Shown here in pieces: positions 1-13,200 of a stretch of 64,000 bases of DNA (the stretch's first letter is position 1; every line of letters starts with the position of its first letter). Source of the DNA: Rotaria macrura (Eukaryota; Rotifera; Eurotatoria; Philodinida; Philodinidae); NCBI GenBank assembly GCA_900239685.1, contig OENT01000173.1, positions 62,001-126,000 on the forward strand. Direction: 5' to 3'. The notes beneath the pieces are model-generated. The model was not told where the DNA came from and searched no databases. It saw only the letters and a list, made by a program, of their open reading frames with translations. Made by a program: the position numbers and the translations under genes.

Positions 1-1874
1 GAAATACGGTAGATGAACAGCCACTACATGATCGTTGACAGCTGTATTATTTCTACAAGAAATCAGATGATTTCGAAAACATCGATTAGTATTTCTTGAA
101 CGAGTAAATTGAATTGCAAAGCATTTAGTTATTTTTCTAAATCATTCAAGTGAGATTTCTGATGGGAAGTGTCGCTTTTACAATCTTTCTTTTTATTTTA
201 TAAATTGATGCGTTTTTGTTTGATCTTCATTTTGACTGTCATATGTTTTGAATTTCATTTTGCGTTCGTGACTTCCTGATGACTATGACTGGATTAAGTA
301 TTTTAATTACGTATTCTTTGTACTATGGCATTAAATATTTTTCTGAAGGCGATTTCAGCAGATGTATCATTTCTAAAAAAGATGGTATTTCTAGTACGGA
401 AACATGAATATCGTTATTCATTCATTCAACTGGAAGTTTTTCAAACGTAGGAATACGTATACATTAAGTGTTCCTAATAACGAGGAAATGTTTTTCATTT
501 GTTTTTTCGACTTCGTACACAGTTGTTTTACACTTGTTTGAAACAATGTGTATTTGCATAAACTTTGAATGTTACTCTTGCACGCTGTATGATGGTGGTC
601 TTTCTCCACCATAGAACGGTGGAGAAATCAGCGATCTACGAAAAATGACTGTATTCATCGTTATCAGTAGTAATTTCCTTAATAAAGACGTTAGGAAAAT
701 TTTTGTCTCCAAATATGACACAGGCACCATAAAACATCTACAACACAGGACAAACTATAAATTCATTTCGAATTCAATAATATCTTAGTCCTCGCTCATA
801 ATGTTTTTCAACTCTATTTGAGACTGGAAAAAAACTCGAATTTTCGTAGCTGCAAGGTACCGTAGCGGTATTTGAGAAAAATGTTTTGCTTTAGCGTTAT
901 TTGAGATCGCGATTGATCGTTAGAAAAGATTGTACTGATCAAGAATGTAACACTTTTTCAGAAATATAGCTAAGTAATAATGAACATCTGTTTTCTCTTG
1001 TTTGAGAGTAGAAACAATTTGTACTGGAAAAAATTATCAATATTGGTGACATTGTTCTTCAAATTAGACCGATAGGGCGCAGCATTTTTTCTCCATAAGA
1101 TTATACACAATGATTTTCTTTACAGAAAACGTTTTCAAACGATAGTGTCTGTAACTACCACCCGATCAGTCTTATAATCACAAATAGTGTTTTCTTGAGT
1201 GTAAAAAAACACTATCTACATCAATGAACAACCGAGGTTTTTAGTGGTGAGGAATGATTTAATGATCCATTTTCAATTGAAGCTAATTTCATAATAATAT
1301 TCTAGAGTCAAAAGATTACTTTAATTACATTTCTAATGTGACAGCTATATTGCAATGGAAGGTATTCAATCGATCTGAGATGTCCTGTAGCATAAAACTC
1401 ATAGTATTACTGTTACGGTTTAAAAACTCTGTTAATCTGCTGGTGTAGAGGATGTGAGTATGGCTACCCCTATTGAAAGCATAGTTAGCCTAGTATTAGC
1501 TCTCAGGAAAGTAAGGATCTGTACCTTTATTATCACGCAACCCGACCAAATCCCACATCCTGAACCTCATTCTTCATTCCTAATTCGTCACCTTGTTAGT
1601 ATAATAAAATCTTTTTGTAACGGACATCCTTACGATCTTTCAGAAGTACAGACAAGGAAAGGCTTTATGGTATTTATTATCGTACATGTCAAGCTTAAAA
1701 AGAACATTCATCCGATTTTGATGTTATGAGCAGCTTGTCCTTCGTGGCACGATGATAACATTGCATCACTTGTTTGAACGGGAATGGCTGAATAATATGC
1801 TCTACGTTATCGATATTACAGCAACTTGTTTCCACGAGGAAATAGAGAGTTTCATCAAGAAAAATCATAGAAAA
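1..1874. other. Gene-free flank
   Basis: AT-rich DNA without a convincing coding exon on either strand. The longest frames, near 418-612 (-) and 1,454-1,729 (+), have no recognisable domain and the codon mix expected of random AT-rich sequence. It contains the downstream flank of the membrane-protein gene on the minus strand. A terminal exon of a gene outside the window cannot be excluded. Confidence 0.5.
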
Positions 1875-2348
1875 CTAACGACCGATCGATGTGCTATTTT
1901 GTGAGTACACTCGGTTGGCTGCTCGAAATGGAAATGAAATACCAGCTCCAACTAACATGCACCATGAATAGAACATGAAGATTCCATGAAGCACTTTCAA
2001 CACCACCTTAATTCGCTCACTTTTCACCGTTGCACGAATTTTCATACACGTATAGCCAGCAACCATGGTAATGTACATTGAGAAGATGAAAAAGGCTACA
2101 AAATCCCACTCTACGTCCCACGGTTTAACGAATATGGCAGTGACAGGCATGAAGTATAGAGCCATGAGCCATGCTTGCCCAGAGATAACATGGATTCGTC
2201 GCCATTTGGTACGTTGAAGTTCATCTTTAGAGCAGCCAATAACTATTCGACTTACAAGGGCGGTGAAGCCGATGCAGACAATGGTATAACCGAGAGTAGC
2301 GTGGAAAATTGTGTAAGCCGGAAATGCAACCCCAGTTAAAGTCGACAT
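1875..2348 (-). CDS. Small four-helix membrane protein, unassigned
   Basis: A single uninterrupted 157-residue frame, clearly more protein-like than its surroundings. By eye it has four hydrophobic segments at about residues 8-33, 55-75, 82-104 and 119-142, separated by short charged loops. Histidines lie in or next to helices: HATLGY in helix 1, RRIHVISGQAW before helix 2, and KVLHGIFMFYSW at helix 4. That spacing recalls haem-binding four-helix membrane families such as DUF2306 or cytochrome b561-like proteins, but I cannot assign it. The ATG at 2,348 is the first Met in frame. A pyrimidine/AG acceptor-like site lies just upstream, so a further 5' exon is possible. No partner gene is adjacent. 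Confidence 0.55.
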   Translation of the reverse strand: MSTLTGVAFPAYTIFHATLGYTIVCIGFTALVSRIVIGCSKDELQRTKWRRIHVISGQAWLMALYFMPVTAIFVKPWDVEWDFVAFFIFSMYITMVAGYTCMKIRATVKSERIKVVLKVLHGIFMFYSWCMLVGAGISFPFRAANRVYSQNSTSIGR

Positions 2349-3568
2349 TGAGTGTTTCGAAAACTCTAAATATATACAATCCCATGTACAAAGACTTTGC
2401 TTTGAATCCGATAGGAATAGATTATTTCTTCATCAAAAATTCCATTAAAGCCGCATTACTTCAACACACCTTTAATCGATTTCTAACGAAGAAACAATGA
2501 TTCTTCGATTTCAGGCAAATCTTTTGTTTTAATATATTTCTTTAAGTTGAATTGTACGGCAGCAATGTAAAATGGATTTTTAAAGTTAATAGATAAGGAG
2601 AAAACGTTGTTTGATGGATAAAACTCAGCCTCGAAAATATCGATCCATCTTCTATTAAACAAGGCTAATACGATCGAACTATAGCACATTTGGCATTACG
2701 CATAATTCAACGCGAATCTGAGAAAGCTATCGATATATTCAGCAGAATTTTAGCGTTTGCTTTGTTTATTTTATGCATCCGTCTCGTAATCATTGCACAC
2801 CTCGTTAATTAGAGAGAAAACTCACCATCTCTTTATTCGTTGTTGAGTATTGATAGATAGTTTCTCTTGGTTCTAGTCAATTTATGATGATCTTGAATGC
2901 AAGAGGGGTGAGTAGTGGCCTAGTGAGCACTTCTCACTGAGCGTTGCGGGATGCAAAGTACTTTGAATCTTATTACCAACTAGTGTATTTTAGTCCAGGA
3001 GCTTAAACTTTCTATATTCGTCAAACCTTCCAATGATCCGTCTCGCAGTAAAAAAACATCATTCTGGTTTGACAAAAGATACTACATGTACTTGCGTTCT
3101 GCTAGTCTAAAAAATGAGTTATGCAACCGATGACTGCATTGAAAAAAGTGTCGCGCTTTTTCGTTCTTAAAAATAAACGCAGTTACAATGCACTCCCCAA
3201 CCAGTCTCACGTGCGTCAATCGACGGACGACAAGTAAAAGAACGGGGGGAAAAGCTTATGTAACCATAACCGAACCCTCTAACATATGTTACATGATGAA
3301 ATAACAAACGAACTATTTGTGATTGCGCCTAAGAAAAGGGTATTCGTTAACTTAAATTAGTAAGAACATAAAAATTAAGTTTATTTTGAATATTTCTACA
3401 ACTTGATAAGTCTATTAGTTTTTCAGAATATCTTTTTTGAAAAATTGAAATAACAGAAAATACTTTATTACAATTAGCTATAATATTTATATAATGATTA
3501 TTTGAATAAGAAATACTTATTTAACACTTCACCAGTCAATATTGTCGTCTTCAGATCTTGTATAGTAG

Positions 3569-3585
3569 TATATATATATATATAT
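3569..3585. repeat. AT dinucleotide microsatellite
   Basis: Uninterrupted alternating A/T tract directly upstream of a pyrimidine-rich stretch and the exon-like block at 3,612. Confidence 0.8.
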
Positions 3586-3611
3586 CTTTGATTTTCTTCT
3601 TCTTTTCATTT

Positions 3612-3731
3612 TAGTATAAATCATATAGTAGTGAGACAGAGGAAGAAAACAAGTAGCTCACGTCGCCTCCAAGTTTTACCGCCTTGGCGCCGTCGCACAA
3701 CAATTATCTGATTACCCTGAAAAGAAAAGTC
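3612..3731. other. Exon-like GC-richer block, strand unresolved
   Basis: A compact GC/CpG-richer island in AT-rich DNA with acceptor-like signals at both ends. On the plus strand a long pyrimidine tract ends in TTTTAG at 3,612, followed by an open frame that ends at a TGA near 3,706 (its tail reads LQVLPPWRRRTTII). On the minus strand a pyrimidine tract ends in TTTTCAG at about 3,732 and a frame stays open for some 31 codons (with RRRQGGKTWRRREL). Either could be a terminal exon. No matching 5' exon was established and I recognise neither peptide. Confidence 0.25.
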
Positions 3732-6700
3732 AAAGAAATTGTTAAAGGAAACTTATTGATTTCCACACAACGTCTTAAAAAGACGACTTCTATTTAATAA
3801 ACGTCACATTAGTATGCCGTGTTCGAATAATTATTATACTAATATTAAAAGTATAATTAATTTTTAATGTTAATTTTTGAATAAATACATAGAAATAAAT
3901 GTATGCCAAGGAAGAGTCAAATTTTGAAAGACAAATTAATAAACATGTCTTTCATAGCACAAAAGGATGAAGTTAAAATCCCAAAATGATATTGAAACAT
4001 GTGCTATCGGAGAATATTTGAAAAAAATAATGCCAATGACAAATCACAATAATTCATTCTAGACTACTTTTTAAACCCAGCAAACAAAGCGAGATGTAAT
4101 TTCGATAAGAATGTACGTGGAGGGCATGAGAGGCGAGAATAATAATAAATTGTTAGTCAATAGGATGATTAAAATCGGAAGCAATACATGAGAATGTCAA
4201 TTCAAAAAGCACGGAATAATAAATACTGATAGTGCAACAGAAAACAAGATCTTGTGCATGTGCATATATATAAACAATCAATTCTGGGAGTATACCATGT
4301 GTTTTTTACAACAATTTTGATGAAGTTTGTCGCCTCCTACTTTATAAGATATGCTGCCTAAAGAAAAATTAGGAATCGTTTTTTCTTTCTCTGTCCACGG
4401 TTTTTTTTGATTGTGCATGCTAGAATCTCCGAAGAAGCTTCATTATAGTCAATAATGATAGTTTTTCGTGTGCTTAAAAGAACATATAAATATATATGTA
4501 GTATGAGATAGTCTCTTTTTCAAATTATACTTAACTACTATTAGATAAATCAGTTTTTTGTCAGTACAGTATTATTTGTTGAGAGTTCTTCAATACGTGG
4601 AACTAATCAACGTTGTGCTTTACATGAAATCTAAAAATTAAAATTAAAGACTCTTCCACATGCTAAATGTTGACGTGCACTCTCAATCAACAAAAATAAG
4701 TATATAGAATCAAAGCTCATAAAGTATCCTGCCTTGCCAAAAGGGTGAGTTTGAACACTAGTTAGTTCAATATTGTTCAAAAAACATCATGGAGTAGGAT
4801 GATAACTTCAATATAACCTGTTGGTTGTATCTTCGATATTATGCGTTACATAAATTCACAGCCTTCTCCGAAATCACTGTGCATCAGAGTCATCAATCGC
4901 ACTACAAAACAAGATTCGAATTAAGAGTCTGTCGAAGCCGATAGAAATTTAGAGGACTCAATTTTTGACAACAGTAACGACGAGCAAACTAGGACTTCAA
5001 AACCACTGACGAATTAGGGTCAACTTGATAAAAACAAAGACCATCATCTTTATTAGATTTCCTCTCACAAGCGATTTTTTGAAAAAGGGTAAGTATCATT
5101 CAACATTTCTACTAATGCCATTTGATATAGTTTTGTCCATTTCAGGAGGCCTCGAGTTACAAAATATCATCTTGCAAATAAGAGTTTTTATATTGATGGC
5201 AAGAGTATTTGAGAGTGGACTTGAACAATGCGTCACTCCTAAAATCTACACTTATGACTCCAGCAGTTTATCATATAGATATATTTTTAAGTCTGCTCGC
5301 GTAGCATCATCATAAAGAGTCAAATGGGCGGCTGGGATAGAATGATGATTTCCAGTAATGTGTGAAGGGATGTAAGCCATGCATTTTCTTCAAAAATCTC
5401 ACAATCACTTGAAAAATTTATACTCAGTTTATCAGTGAACATAGCCCATGCAAAATTTATCGAATCACAATCGAAGATTAGAGCAACTAATCATCTTAAA
5501 ATTCAGATTACTCTATTTTACATAGCGTTGCTTCAATGTACTACATCAGTATTGCGGAACGCTCAATCAATGTTTTCTTAAAATTTCCTGATGAAAAACC
5601 GCACAAAAAGAATTTCAGTCTCTTTTTAAAAATTGATATAATTTCTAACAATGGAATGTAATGGAGAACTCGAACGTATTACACCTTTTTAGCGAGCTAG
5701 CTATCGTGTCTGTGCATGAAATCCAAAAATATTTCACTGAGGTTCTAAGTTCAGAAAAAGCACATCTTAGTATTCCAATGATTCACGATCACCCAAACAC
5801 ATGCAAACATTATGTCATTTCCCTTAAAACCATTGTTGAAAGCAGTCCTGTGTAGTCAAATATTCAATATTTGTCGGATTGAATGTTTGAACCCATCTAT
5901 CATCATCCATCATTTCGGACTTGTATAGTACCGATGAATCTGAAAATTTCGATTAAGTTAGATGGGCTAGTTAAATGTATGAGTAGTTGCATAACCTTCT
6001 TCGTTAAGGCGACTCGTTCTGATCCACTAAAAATCATTCAAGACTAGATCAGATAGTATTCTAAACGATTGGAGACTATTCATGATGTGGGGAATCCTCT
6101 GATGTTCTTCTCTTGGCTGCCTGGTAGTACATCGCATCCAGAAACATCGTTGAAAGAGCGATTGAAACCATCAAGAACTAAAACGTGGCAGGTCGATATT
6201 TATCAGATTGTTACGAATATGATTCATTGTAAAAGTTGCAATCATTTTAGAACCCTGACATAGTGGTCGTTTTTAATCTAATTTCAAATCGTAACGTATA
6301 ATTATTTTTATAAACGCCACTAATGCATTTGTTGGAATATTTTTTCTCTATAAATTACGTACACTGACTTGCTAGTCAACCATACTTCGATGATCGTGTT
6401 TTGATCAATATTCATTTCAATAGTATACAATGTTTTAGAAAAATAGTAACACATAAAATAGGTCAGACTTTATCCAATATGATGTAGAATGTAAGTGGAA
6501 GAGTTCGATGATGTCTGTACGTGTAGCACTAACTTTTAACTTTATAAAATGAGCAAGCACAGGATAAATTTTCGGTGAGTTGCACTTAACAATGAATAGG
6601 CGGCTGTCAATATTTCTATTTGTAGTTGAAGTGATTCGGCCGGACGACGTTTACTGGTGAATATGTAGATGTACACGGAGAAAGTACGACGAAAAATCAT

Positions 6701-8112
6701 TCTTTTATTTTCAACTACATTCATATTTCTCATTTTCGATAGAAAACATAGCTAGATACTTGATATGTAACTGGTTCGATTTTGAATACATGTTAAGGTA
6801 TTCCAGAAGAATGTAATAGCGACTTTTGATGTTAAAATTCATTTGAGAAATACACCAGTTTATTTTGGACAGCAAAATCCTAGATAGACTTGTAACGGAA
6901 ACACAATGTATGATGGGTTCTATAACTATTTATGTTTCATTTGAATAGATTATGCTTTAAATTCATAATACTTTCTCTTCGTTGAAGAATAAAAAATGTG
7001 TCAAGTGATGTAGTTATTGAATTCGATGAAACTGGATTGAAGCATTTGTCTTTGTGATTACATACAGTACTCATTTCGGTTGTAAACTACTTCACAATTT
7101 ATGATACATTATTTTTGTGTTAAACATGGACCGCCTAGATGGAGTGCAGCTGTACTTCAATTTTTTATTGTAGCTTTTTTCCTCTGAGAAACAAAGAAAG
7201 AGATCATAACAAATACAGGGAAAAAGTAATCTATAAGTGAAACAGTGCTCCAACGATAAATAGAATTCTTCATCGATCAGTAGCTCATCAAATTAGAGCT
7301 TGTCCGATCAGAATTATGCAATCGATTACAATGTGCAATGTCTGGTTTATACTCTCCAGTCGGCACTACTGAGTACAGCTGTTCTACTGCCCTTTATTAT
7401 TGAAAGAATAAAACACACAATTTAGTCCTCGTAAGATAACATTCAATATGCCATGCTTCTTTTTCGAAAACGGAGAGAGAAGCTGAAAGAAGTTTCAGAA
7501 ATATTCTTAATTTAAAATTTAGCTAATGAACTGTTTATACCAAGCAAGACTTTTCGATCATGAGACATTAAATCAGTGAACACTAAACAACCACACTTTA
7601 TGAATGATTTTCTTCAACGATATCGATTGCAACTATTCGACGGACACTAAAACTACTACTTCAACATAAATGTCATTCATATATGGGTTCAAATATGAAA
7701 TACTTTTTATCAATTAAAATGTTTATCTCGATTATTTGTATCAGTATATAGGTGGTTGCATAATTACTATCCTATTGTTGACTCTCATTCAGTTTCTTTT
7801 AGTGTAGTACTCAACTTTCTTCCAGGATATTGTTTCTTAAATCTGATAGTTCAAAATTTGTTACATTTGTTTACTGGTTAGGTAGCTCAATTACTTGTGC
7901 GAAGATGCTCATTATCTACGTAAATAGAATTGACAATGAGAAACAATAATGCATTTTCTTTTCTTTCTTTTCAAAATCTAACAAAATCTAGGAAATACCG
8001 GAAGGAAAGATCGAGTTGTATATACAACTAAAAAGTAATGTTTTCAGTTCTTCTTTTATTATTCCACTGATTATATTTCTTTGAACAACATCACATCAAA
8101 TAAAAGTGAATA

Positions 8113-8882
8113 ATGATTCGAACTAATGTATCGACATCTATGTTCATTGCATTGCTACTCATAATCGAACACATTCATGGAAGATATTGGATAAATCATG
8201 ATGTACCACATTCAAACATCGATGCAATATTCGATGATGATGTCGATGGACATCAAAGTGCATTTAAGCATGATGGGCAAGAAGATATGCATATTCCATT
8301 TTCAGCTTCATATCAACATTTAGTAGGTTCGTCTCTCCTTGTTGGATTACTACGTATATTATTTTATGTAAATGTTTCAAAACTATTCTTCTATTTTCAG
8401 AACGAAGGAAAGAAGATAGAAAGCATCTGAATCAAAATAGAGATACTATGAACATCCACACACAGCTAGCCAACAATGAAGAGTTATCATCTTACTGTGA
8501 TCCGTCAAATCCATGCCCATCAGGTTTCGAAGGTGAGAATAAAGCACATATTCGAACGGACTGATTGTTCTGAGACAATGTTTTTTAGTTGTTGATTGCG
8601 ATGCTTTACAAATATCTAAATCCACGCCTCAAAACAATCGATTCTATCATCAGTCAAACCAAGACTGCGACTGTGGTGATGATCGCCATGACATGTCCCT
8701 TGAAAGAGTTTTAAAGCGATCACGACTTACTCGACACGTATGTTTTCGTCTTTTTTTAGTTTGAAAGAAAAAAGTATATAGAAATAAATGAAAATTTATG
8801 CTCTGTTTTTTAGATTATCAATTCTAAACATAAAAAAAGCAAATTTGCCACCAAAACATCAATTACGTCATCAACCATTTAG
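8113..8882 (+). CDS. 7B2 / secretogranin V-like neuroendocrine protein
   Basis: Four exons (8,113-8,326; 8,401-8,532; 8,589-8,737; 8,814-8,882) join in frame to 187 residues. Residues 1-23 form a clear signal peptide. The family signature is YCDPSNPCPSGF (residues 102-113), which matches the YCDPPNPCP-G block of invertebrate 7B2 proteins; a C-x-C cluster (DCDCGDD) and a basic tail with Lys-Lys followed by Ser come after it. 7B2 is a secretory-pathway chaperone and inhibitor of prohormone convertase 2, and the vertebrate inhibitory peptide also contains a Lys-Lys-Ser. Here that resemblance is very short. Length fits the family (human about 212). Intron 1 needs a GTTCGT donor, because the alternative GTAGGT three bases upstream gives a stop. 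The assignment rests mainly on one motif plus architecture. Confidence 0.62.
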
Positions 8883-8939
8883 TCACCCGACTGTATCATT
8901 ATTAAAGATTATGTGAAATATTAGTTGATAGAAAAAGGC

Positions 8940-8945
8940 AATAAA
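8940..8945 (+). terminator. Poly(A) signal of the 7B2-like gene
   Basis: AATAAA 58 bp past the stop codon at 8,880-8,882. The convergent dynein gene stops at 9,013, so the two 3' ends share about 130 bp. Confidence 0.6.
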
Positions 8946-9012
8946 ATTTTCATTGGAATGCAATATTCAATACCTCCACACAATAAAATGCATATATAAT
9001 ACTTTAAGTTGT

Positions 9013-10260
9013 TCATTCGAGTACCGAAGCTAGTATAGCCACACCTCGTTCGTAGAAATGAAATTCCGAAGAATTCTGTTGGCCAGCTTCAACCGTAACT
9101 GTACAAAGTAATTCAGTTCGGAGACCATTACCATAAATAGGAAGAGTCACTTCTTGTCGATCATTCACTTGCTCTGATGATGTTGCACTATTAGAAATTT
9201 TCCATTCGATTGCCAACAGAGGAATATCATCCATAATGGAACTCGAATAAAACAATGCGTTGTTACGACACGAAGCACCTTGTAATTTCAAACCTAAATT
9301 TTAAACAAAAAAAACTTTGTTTTTTTCATGACATGTACATCAGGTAAATCTTGCCTGTGATAAGAAAAACATTCTCTTTATTCGAATTCGTTTGTGACGC
9401 TTGATCAAGCATTTGCACATTCATAACAAGTTCCTCCAATGAGACATGTAATGATTGAGCTGCACATTGACGTGTTGCTGTCAGATAGGCTTCTGGAGTA
9501 AATAATCCGCCGAGCCACATTTGTACATGCTAAAAACTCTGCTATGTTAGAAAATAAATCGAATCATTTATTTGAAAACATACACGCAACGATTGAACGC
9601 CTTCGCTTATTGTTGATGATACTAGCTTATCAAGTTGTTTTAGGCGGGCTATGAAGTCAGACATCCATTGCATGGCACTTATTCTTGGTGGAACACGATA
9701 CTTCTTCCATGTTGTTGGTGTAATGCCTAGATGTATCAGTTGAAATATGTTAGTTTCGTCAAAGAGATAAAGAAGCAACTCTTTTCATACCTTTAGATAA
9801 ATTATTAAGTAAATCACGGGTATCATTAGTCTGTTTTTTGCTTCCATCACAGACAGATTGAACATCAGCAAGATCTTGACGTACCAAACGTAGAAGATTA
9901 GCAGCAAAGTTAACTTCACGTTCGACACATCGAAATAATGGATCTTTGATATTTTCTGATGTACGTTTCATCGATGGTAGTGTCTATGAACGAGAAAATG
10001 TCGAGTATTCGATTGCAAAAACATGATTCGACTATACTTTTGGTAATGACTTGAGCCAACCGTCAGTCGTATGTTGCACATGTACCATCCAGGTTGGTCG
10101 TCCACTAGTGTCATCGTCTTCCTTATGTTCGCCCGCGTCGAAGTCTTCAATTCAAACAGCTAAAATTATGTGTACACGAAACAGTTGCGATTCTTACCAA
10201 CAGCGAGTGTATTTTCATCATTTTGATCACACTTAAGTAGATCACCTGCAAATTTATGAG
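9013..10260 (-). CDS. DYNC1H1: DYNC1H1 exons 60-65: C-terminal domain
   Basis: Residues about 4,305-4,624. Exons: 10198-10260, 10038-10144, 9791-9983, 9584-9726, 9355-9529, 9013-9293. Landmarks are [53 protein letters not shown] and HFYERGVA. Exon 61 must start at a weak acceptor (AG at 10,145-10,146), because the stronger AG 15 nt upstream adds an in-frame TGA. Intron 64 (9,294-9,354) has a GC rather than GT donor. The stop TGA is at 9,013-9,015. Confidence 0.93.
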
Positions 10261-13200
10261 CTAAAAAGAGAATAGACATATTACAGAAAGAACGTGAGTG
10301 ATTGAGCGAAAATTTTCTTTTTCTATTAATTACCTTGACTAATCAATAGTACTTTCTCAGCATTATCAGGTAAGCCAAGCCATGTTGGTTTTTCATTGGA
10401 TGGCAATTGCTTAATCCATTCAACATATTTACTTTTTGTTGTATCTTGAGGCAATGCTATTGATAATGATGACAGATCATCTTTAATCAAAGGATATGAA
10501 CTATTTAAACTTTCTTGACAAAATAATTTTGCAACGAATGCAGCTAAAAGTCGTTGATCAAATCTATGTCAAAAGAGCGAGTGTACGATTGAAGAAAATT
10601 CTAAAATCTTTCTCTACGAACCGATTATCAAGTCGTCCACCGTAAATACATGAAGCAATTAAATATCGAAGAGCATCCCATGCAATAACCTGTCGAAAAA
10701 CAAAAATTTTGATTACCAACAAAAAAGAACAAGAATTGCAAATATCAGTTTTCTTTCAATAGATATTGGATCAATAAAGCAACGAGCTGTCTTATTTAGT
10801 TCTGTGCTTTGAATTCTAATCGATCTTGGTTATGTGCTTCTCTTATTCTTATTATCATCAAATGTTTTAATGATGGCAAGTATATCTTCTGTGTTATCAT
10901 TCATTCTATCGACAATCGGCATCAATACACTATACTAGTGTATATTCAACATATATGATGTTTCCCGATCCAGATTTCGCAAGATCCTTGATATTTAGAG
11001 TTGTGTACATGAATTTCATTCGTACGTTTTCATGATTTCTATATTAATTATAACCGTTGCTTATTTACATTAAACAAGTAAAAATGTTTAGAAACTCGGC
11101 ATATCCAACTAGACTAGAGTCAATCCACATTGAAGCCTTCTCTAAGACACTAGCACTCATTTCATGAATCTTTTTTGATGATTTATTCTTTTCGTTGTTG
11201 TAAAAACCTTTAAATCGAATCTTAGTCACCGGTTTTCTATTTCGAGTATTGATTAAAATTTCATAAAAGAGAAGTTCAATACATGTCAAAACTCACATCT
11301 TGTCCTTCATTATGAATCCACTGATCAATCGAATCACATGCAAAACGAAGGTCACTTTCATTAATTTCATAATGTTTCGACCAACCTAATGGGGTATAAC
11401 GTAATCGTTCTGTAACAAGTGCATGAAGCCATGTAAGCCGAAAATAAGCTTTTGCTCGTATATGTGGTAGACGTTCCATACGACTTTCAGATACTTCATT
11501 CAAAGTTCGCATTAGACTTGCACGAACACCGGTAGCCGGTTCAAATACTAGACACAAGCCCATACGTAATAGACTTGTAGGAAGCTAAAATAATTAATTC
11601 AGTTCATTAGGAAAAATCAATCCATGAAGAATAATTTACTTTGGGATGAATTTCTGTTGATAGAAACAAACGAAATGATTCATGAGGTTTCAATGAATGT
11701 AATTTCTTTTCTAGTTCTTTAAGCCATTGAGGTGCTAGATGAACATTTTTCAAAAGAACCCAATTGCCTTGTTTAGCAGCTGTATTGATAGTTTGTTCAG
11801 CAAGTGAAAAACCTTCGGCAGAACCTAGTTAGAACAAAGAATGAACTAAGAAAATATTCAACAGAAAATATTCTTTATCCTACCTATGGCAATACCAGTT
11901 AGATTTTTATTTAAAATTGTTGCTAATTCTTCAACACGATTCGATGCATCATAACCAGGTACAGAACAAAGTAGAATAGGTGTTAGACCTTGAATCTGTT
12001 GAATTAAAAATATATTTAAATATTCATAATTTAATTGAGAATGATTATCAATGAAATCGGAAAAAAAACAGTAAGAGAAGCGATATTTCTTACTTCCTTA
12101 TTGATAATTTCTTCTAAATTTAAAAGTGCATCTGCTTTCTGAACGAATTCACATCCAAACACACTTTCAATAAAAGATTTTGCTGCAATTATTAAACAAT
12201 CTGGTCGAGCCGCACGAGTTAGAAGCATTCTACACGACGAGTTAAAATGAATTGTTCTTCCGTGAAATTCGTTTCATTCATATAAATAAACTTACGAATA
12301 TACGGCCGTGTTTATTTCATTCATATTATTATTATTATTATCCCAAACAACGGGAGCTTGAGTCGTAACATCAGTACTGTTGACCCATTTATCGAATGCG
12401 TCGGCATTGGATGCAACGTTTCGTTCGAGATTTTTAAAGCATGGAATAGTTCTTGTCAAATGGGATAATGCACGTTTCTAATGGATGGACAGCACAAATA
12501 AAAGATAAATGTTTTCTATGCGAACAATTTATTTACTTGTGAATCAGACAATTTATTTTGAATTGGAATCATATCAGAATTTTCTTCCATTGCTTGAGCC
12601 ATTTCGAAAAATTCATTTTCAAACGTCATATGATTACTTGAAGAGATTTTTCGATTCATTAAATGAGAAAATCAATAATGTAATTGTGATAATAACATAC
12701 CCGAGGATATTTTTCAAATAAATTCTTGTCAATTGAACACCTAATGTGATTCGATCACGATGTAACATTCCACGTGAAACACGAATAAATATTGTTTCAA
12801 ATAAACTTTTCAATATAATATCTAATCGTTGTACGGGATCAGTTATAGATTCGAGACGTTTATTATGATAAAGAATATGTTCGAATATTTCCATGAAAAA
12901 TTTCAATGAATATTGATAAAGAAAATGTATCTATTGAGAAGACAAACAAAAATCGACAACCTACTTAGTATTGAAATTTTCATTTTGGCTATTTTATAGT
13001 CTTACTGTTGATAATGATGTAAGTGTAAAGAAAATACTACTACATGCTTTACCCATAGGTAAATATTCTTGTGAGACTTTTTCAACTTCATTCAAGATAA
13101 TATCAGTTTCTTCCACTTTCTGCATAATTTCGGATGCTTCAGTTTTTATTTTTTCCAATGTTGAAATAACTCTAATCGATTTAGAATAATGTTCGTTCTT

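Larger units (their letters stand above)
2349..8112. other. Long intergenic stretch
   Basis: Nearly 5.8 kb with no gene I can support. It holds a short AT dinucleotide run near 3,569-3,585 and three locally GC/CpG-richer patches (about 2,886-2,960, 3,188-3,260 and 3,655-3,712). The last looks like an orphan exon and is listed separately. Other frames are short, lack paired splice signals and look random. Confidence 0.45.

Noticed and set aside
2886..3107. A possible two-exon micro-gene: ATGATG... up to a GTGAGT donor at 2,907, then an acceptor at about 2,994 and a frame to a stop near 3,107, 46 codons in all
   Set aside because: Both splice sites look good and phases agree, but the peptide is unrecognised, short, and easily produced by chance in this composition.
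3188..3304. 38-codon frame in a CpG-richer patch
   Set aside because: No homology, no Kozak or splice evidence. A link to the exon-like block at 3,612 through a GTGCGT donor is possible but too speculative.
10038..10161. Possible pseudogenisation of dynein because of an in-frame TGA before exon 61
   Set aside because: An acceptor 15 nt downstream restores the frame, and all 65 exons then join without a stop to near-human length.
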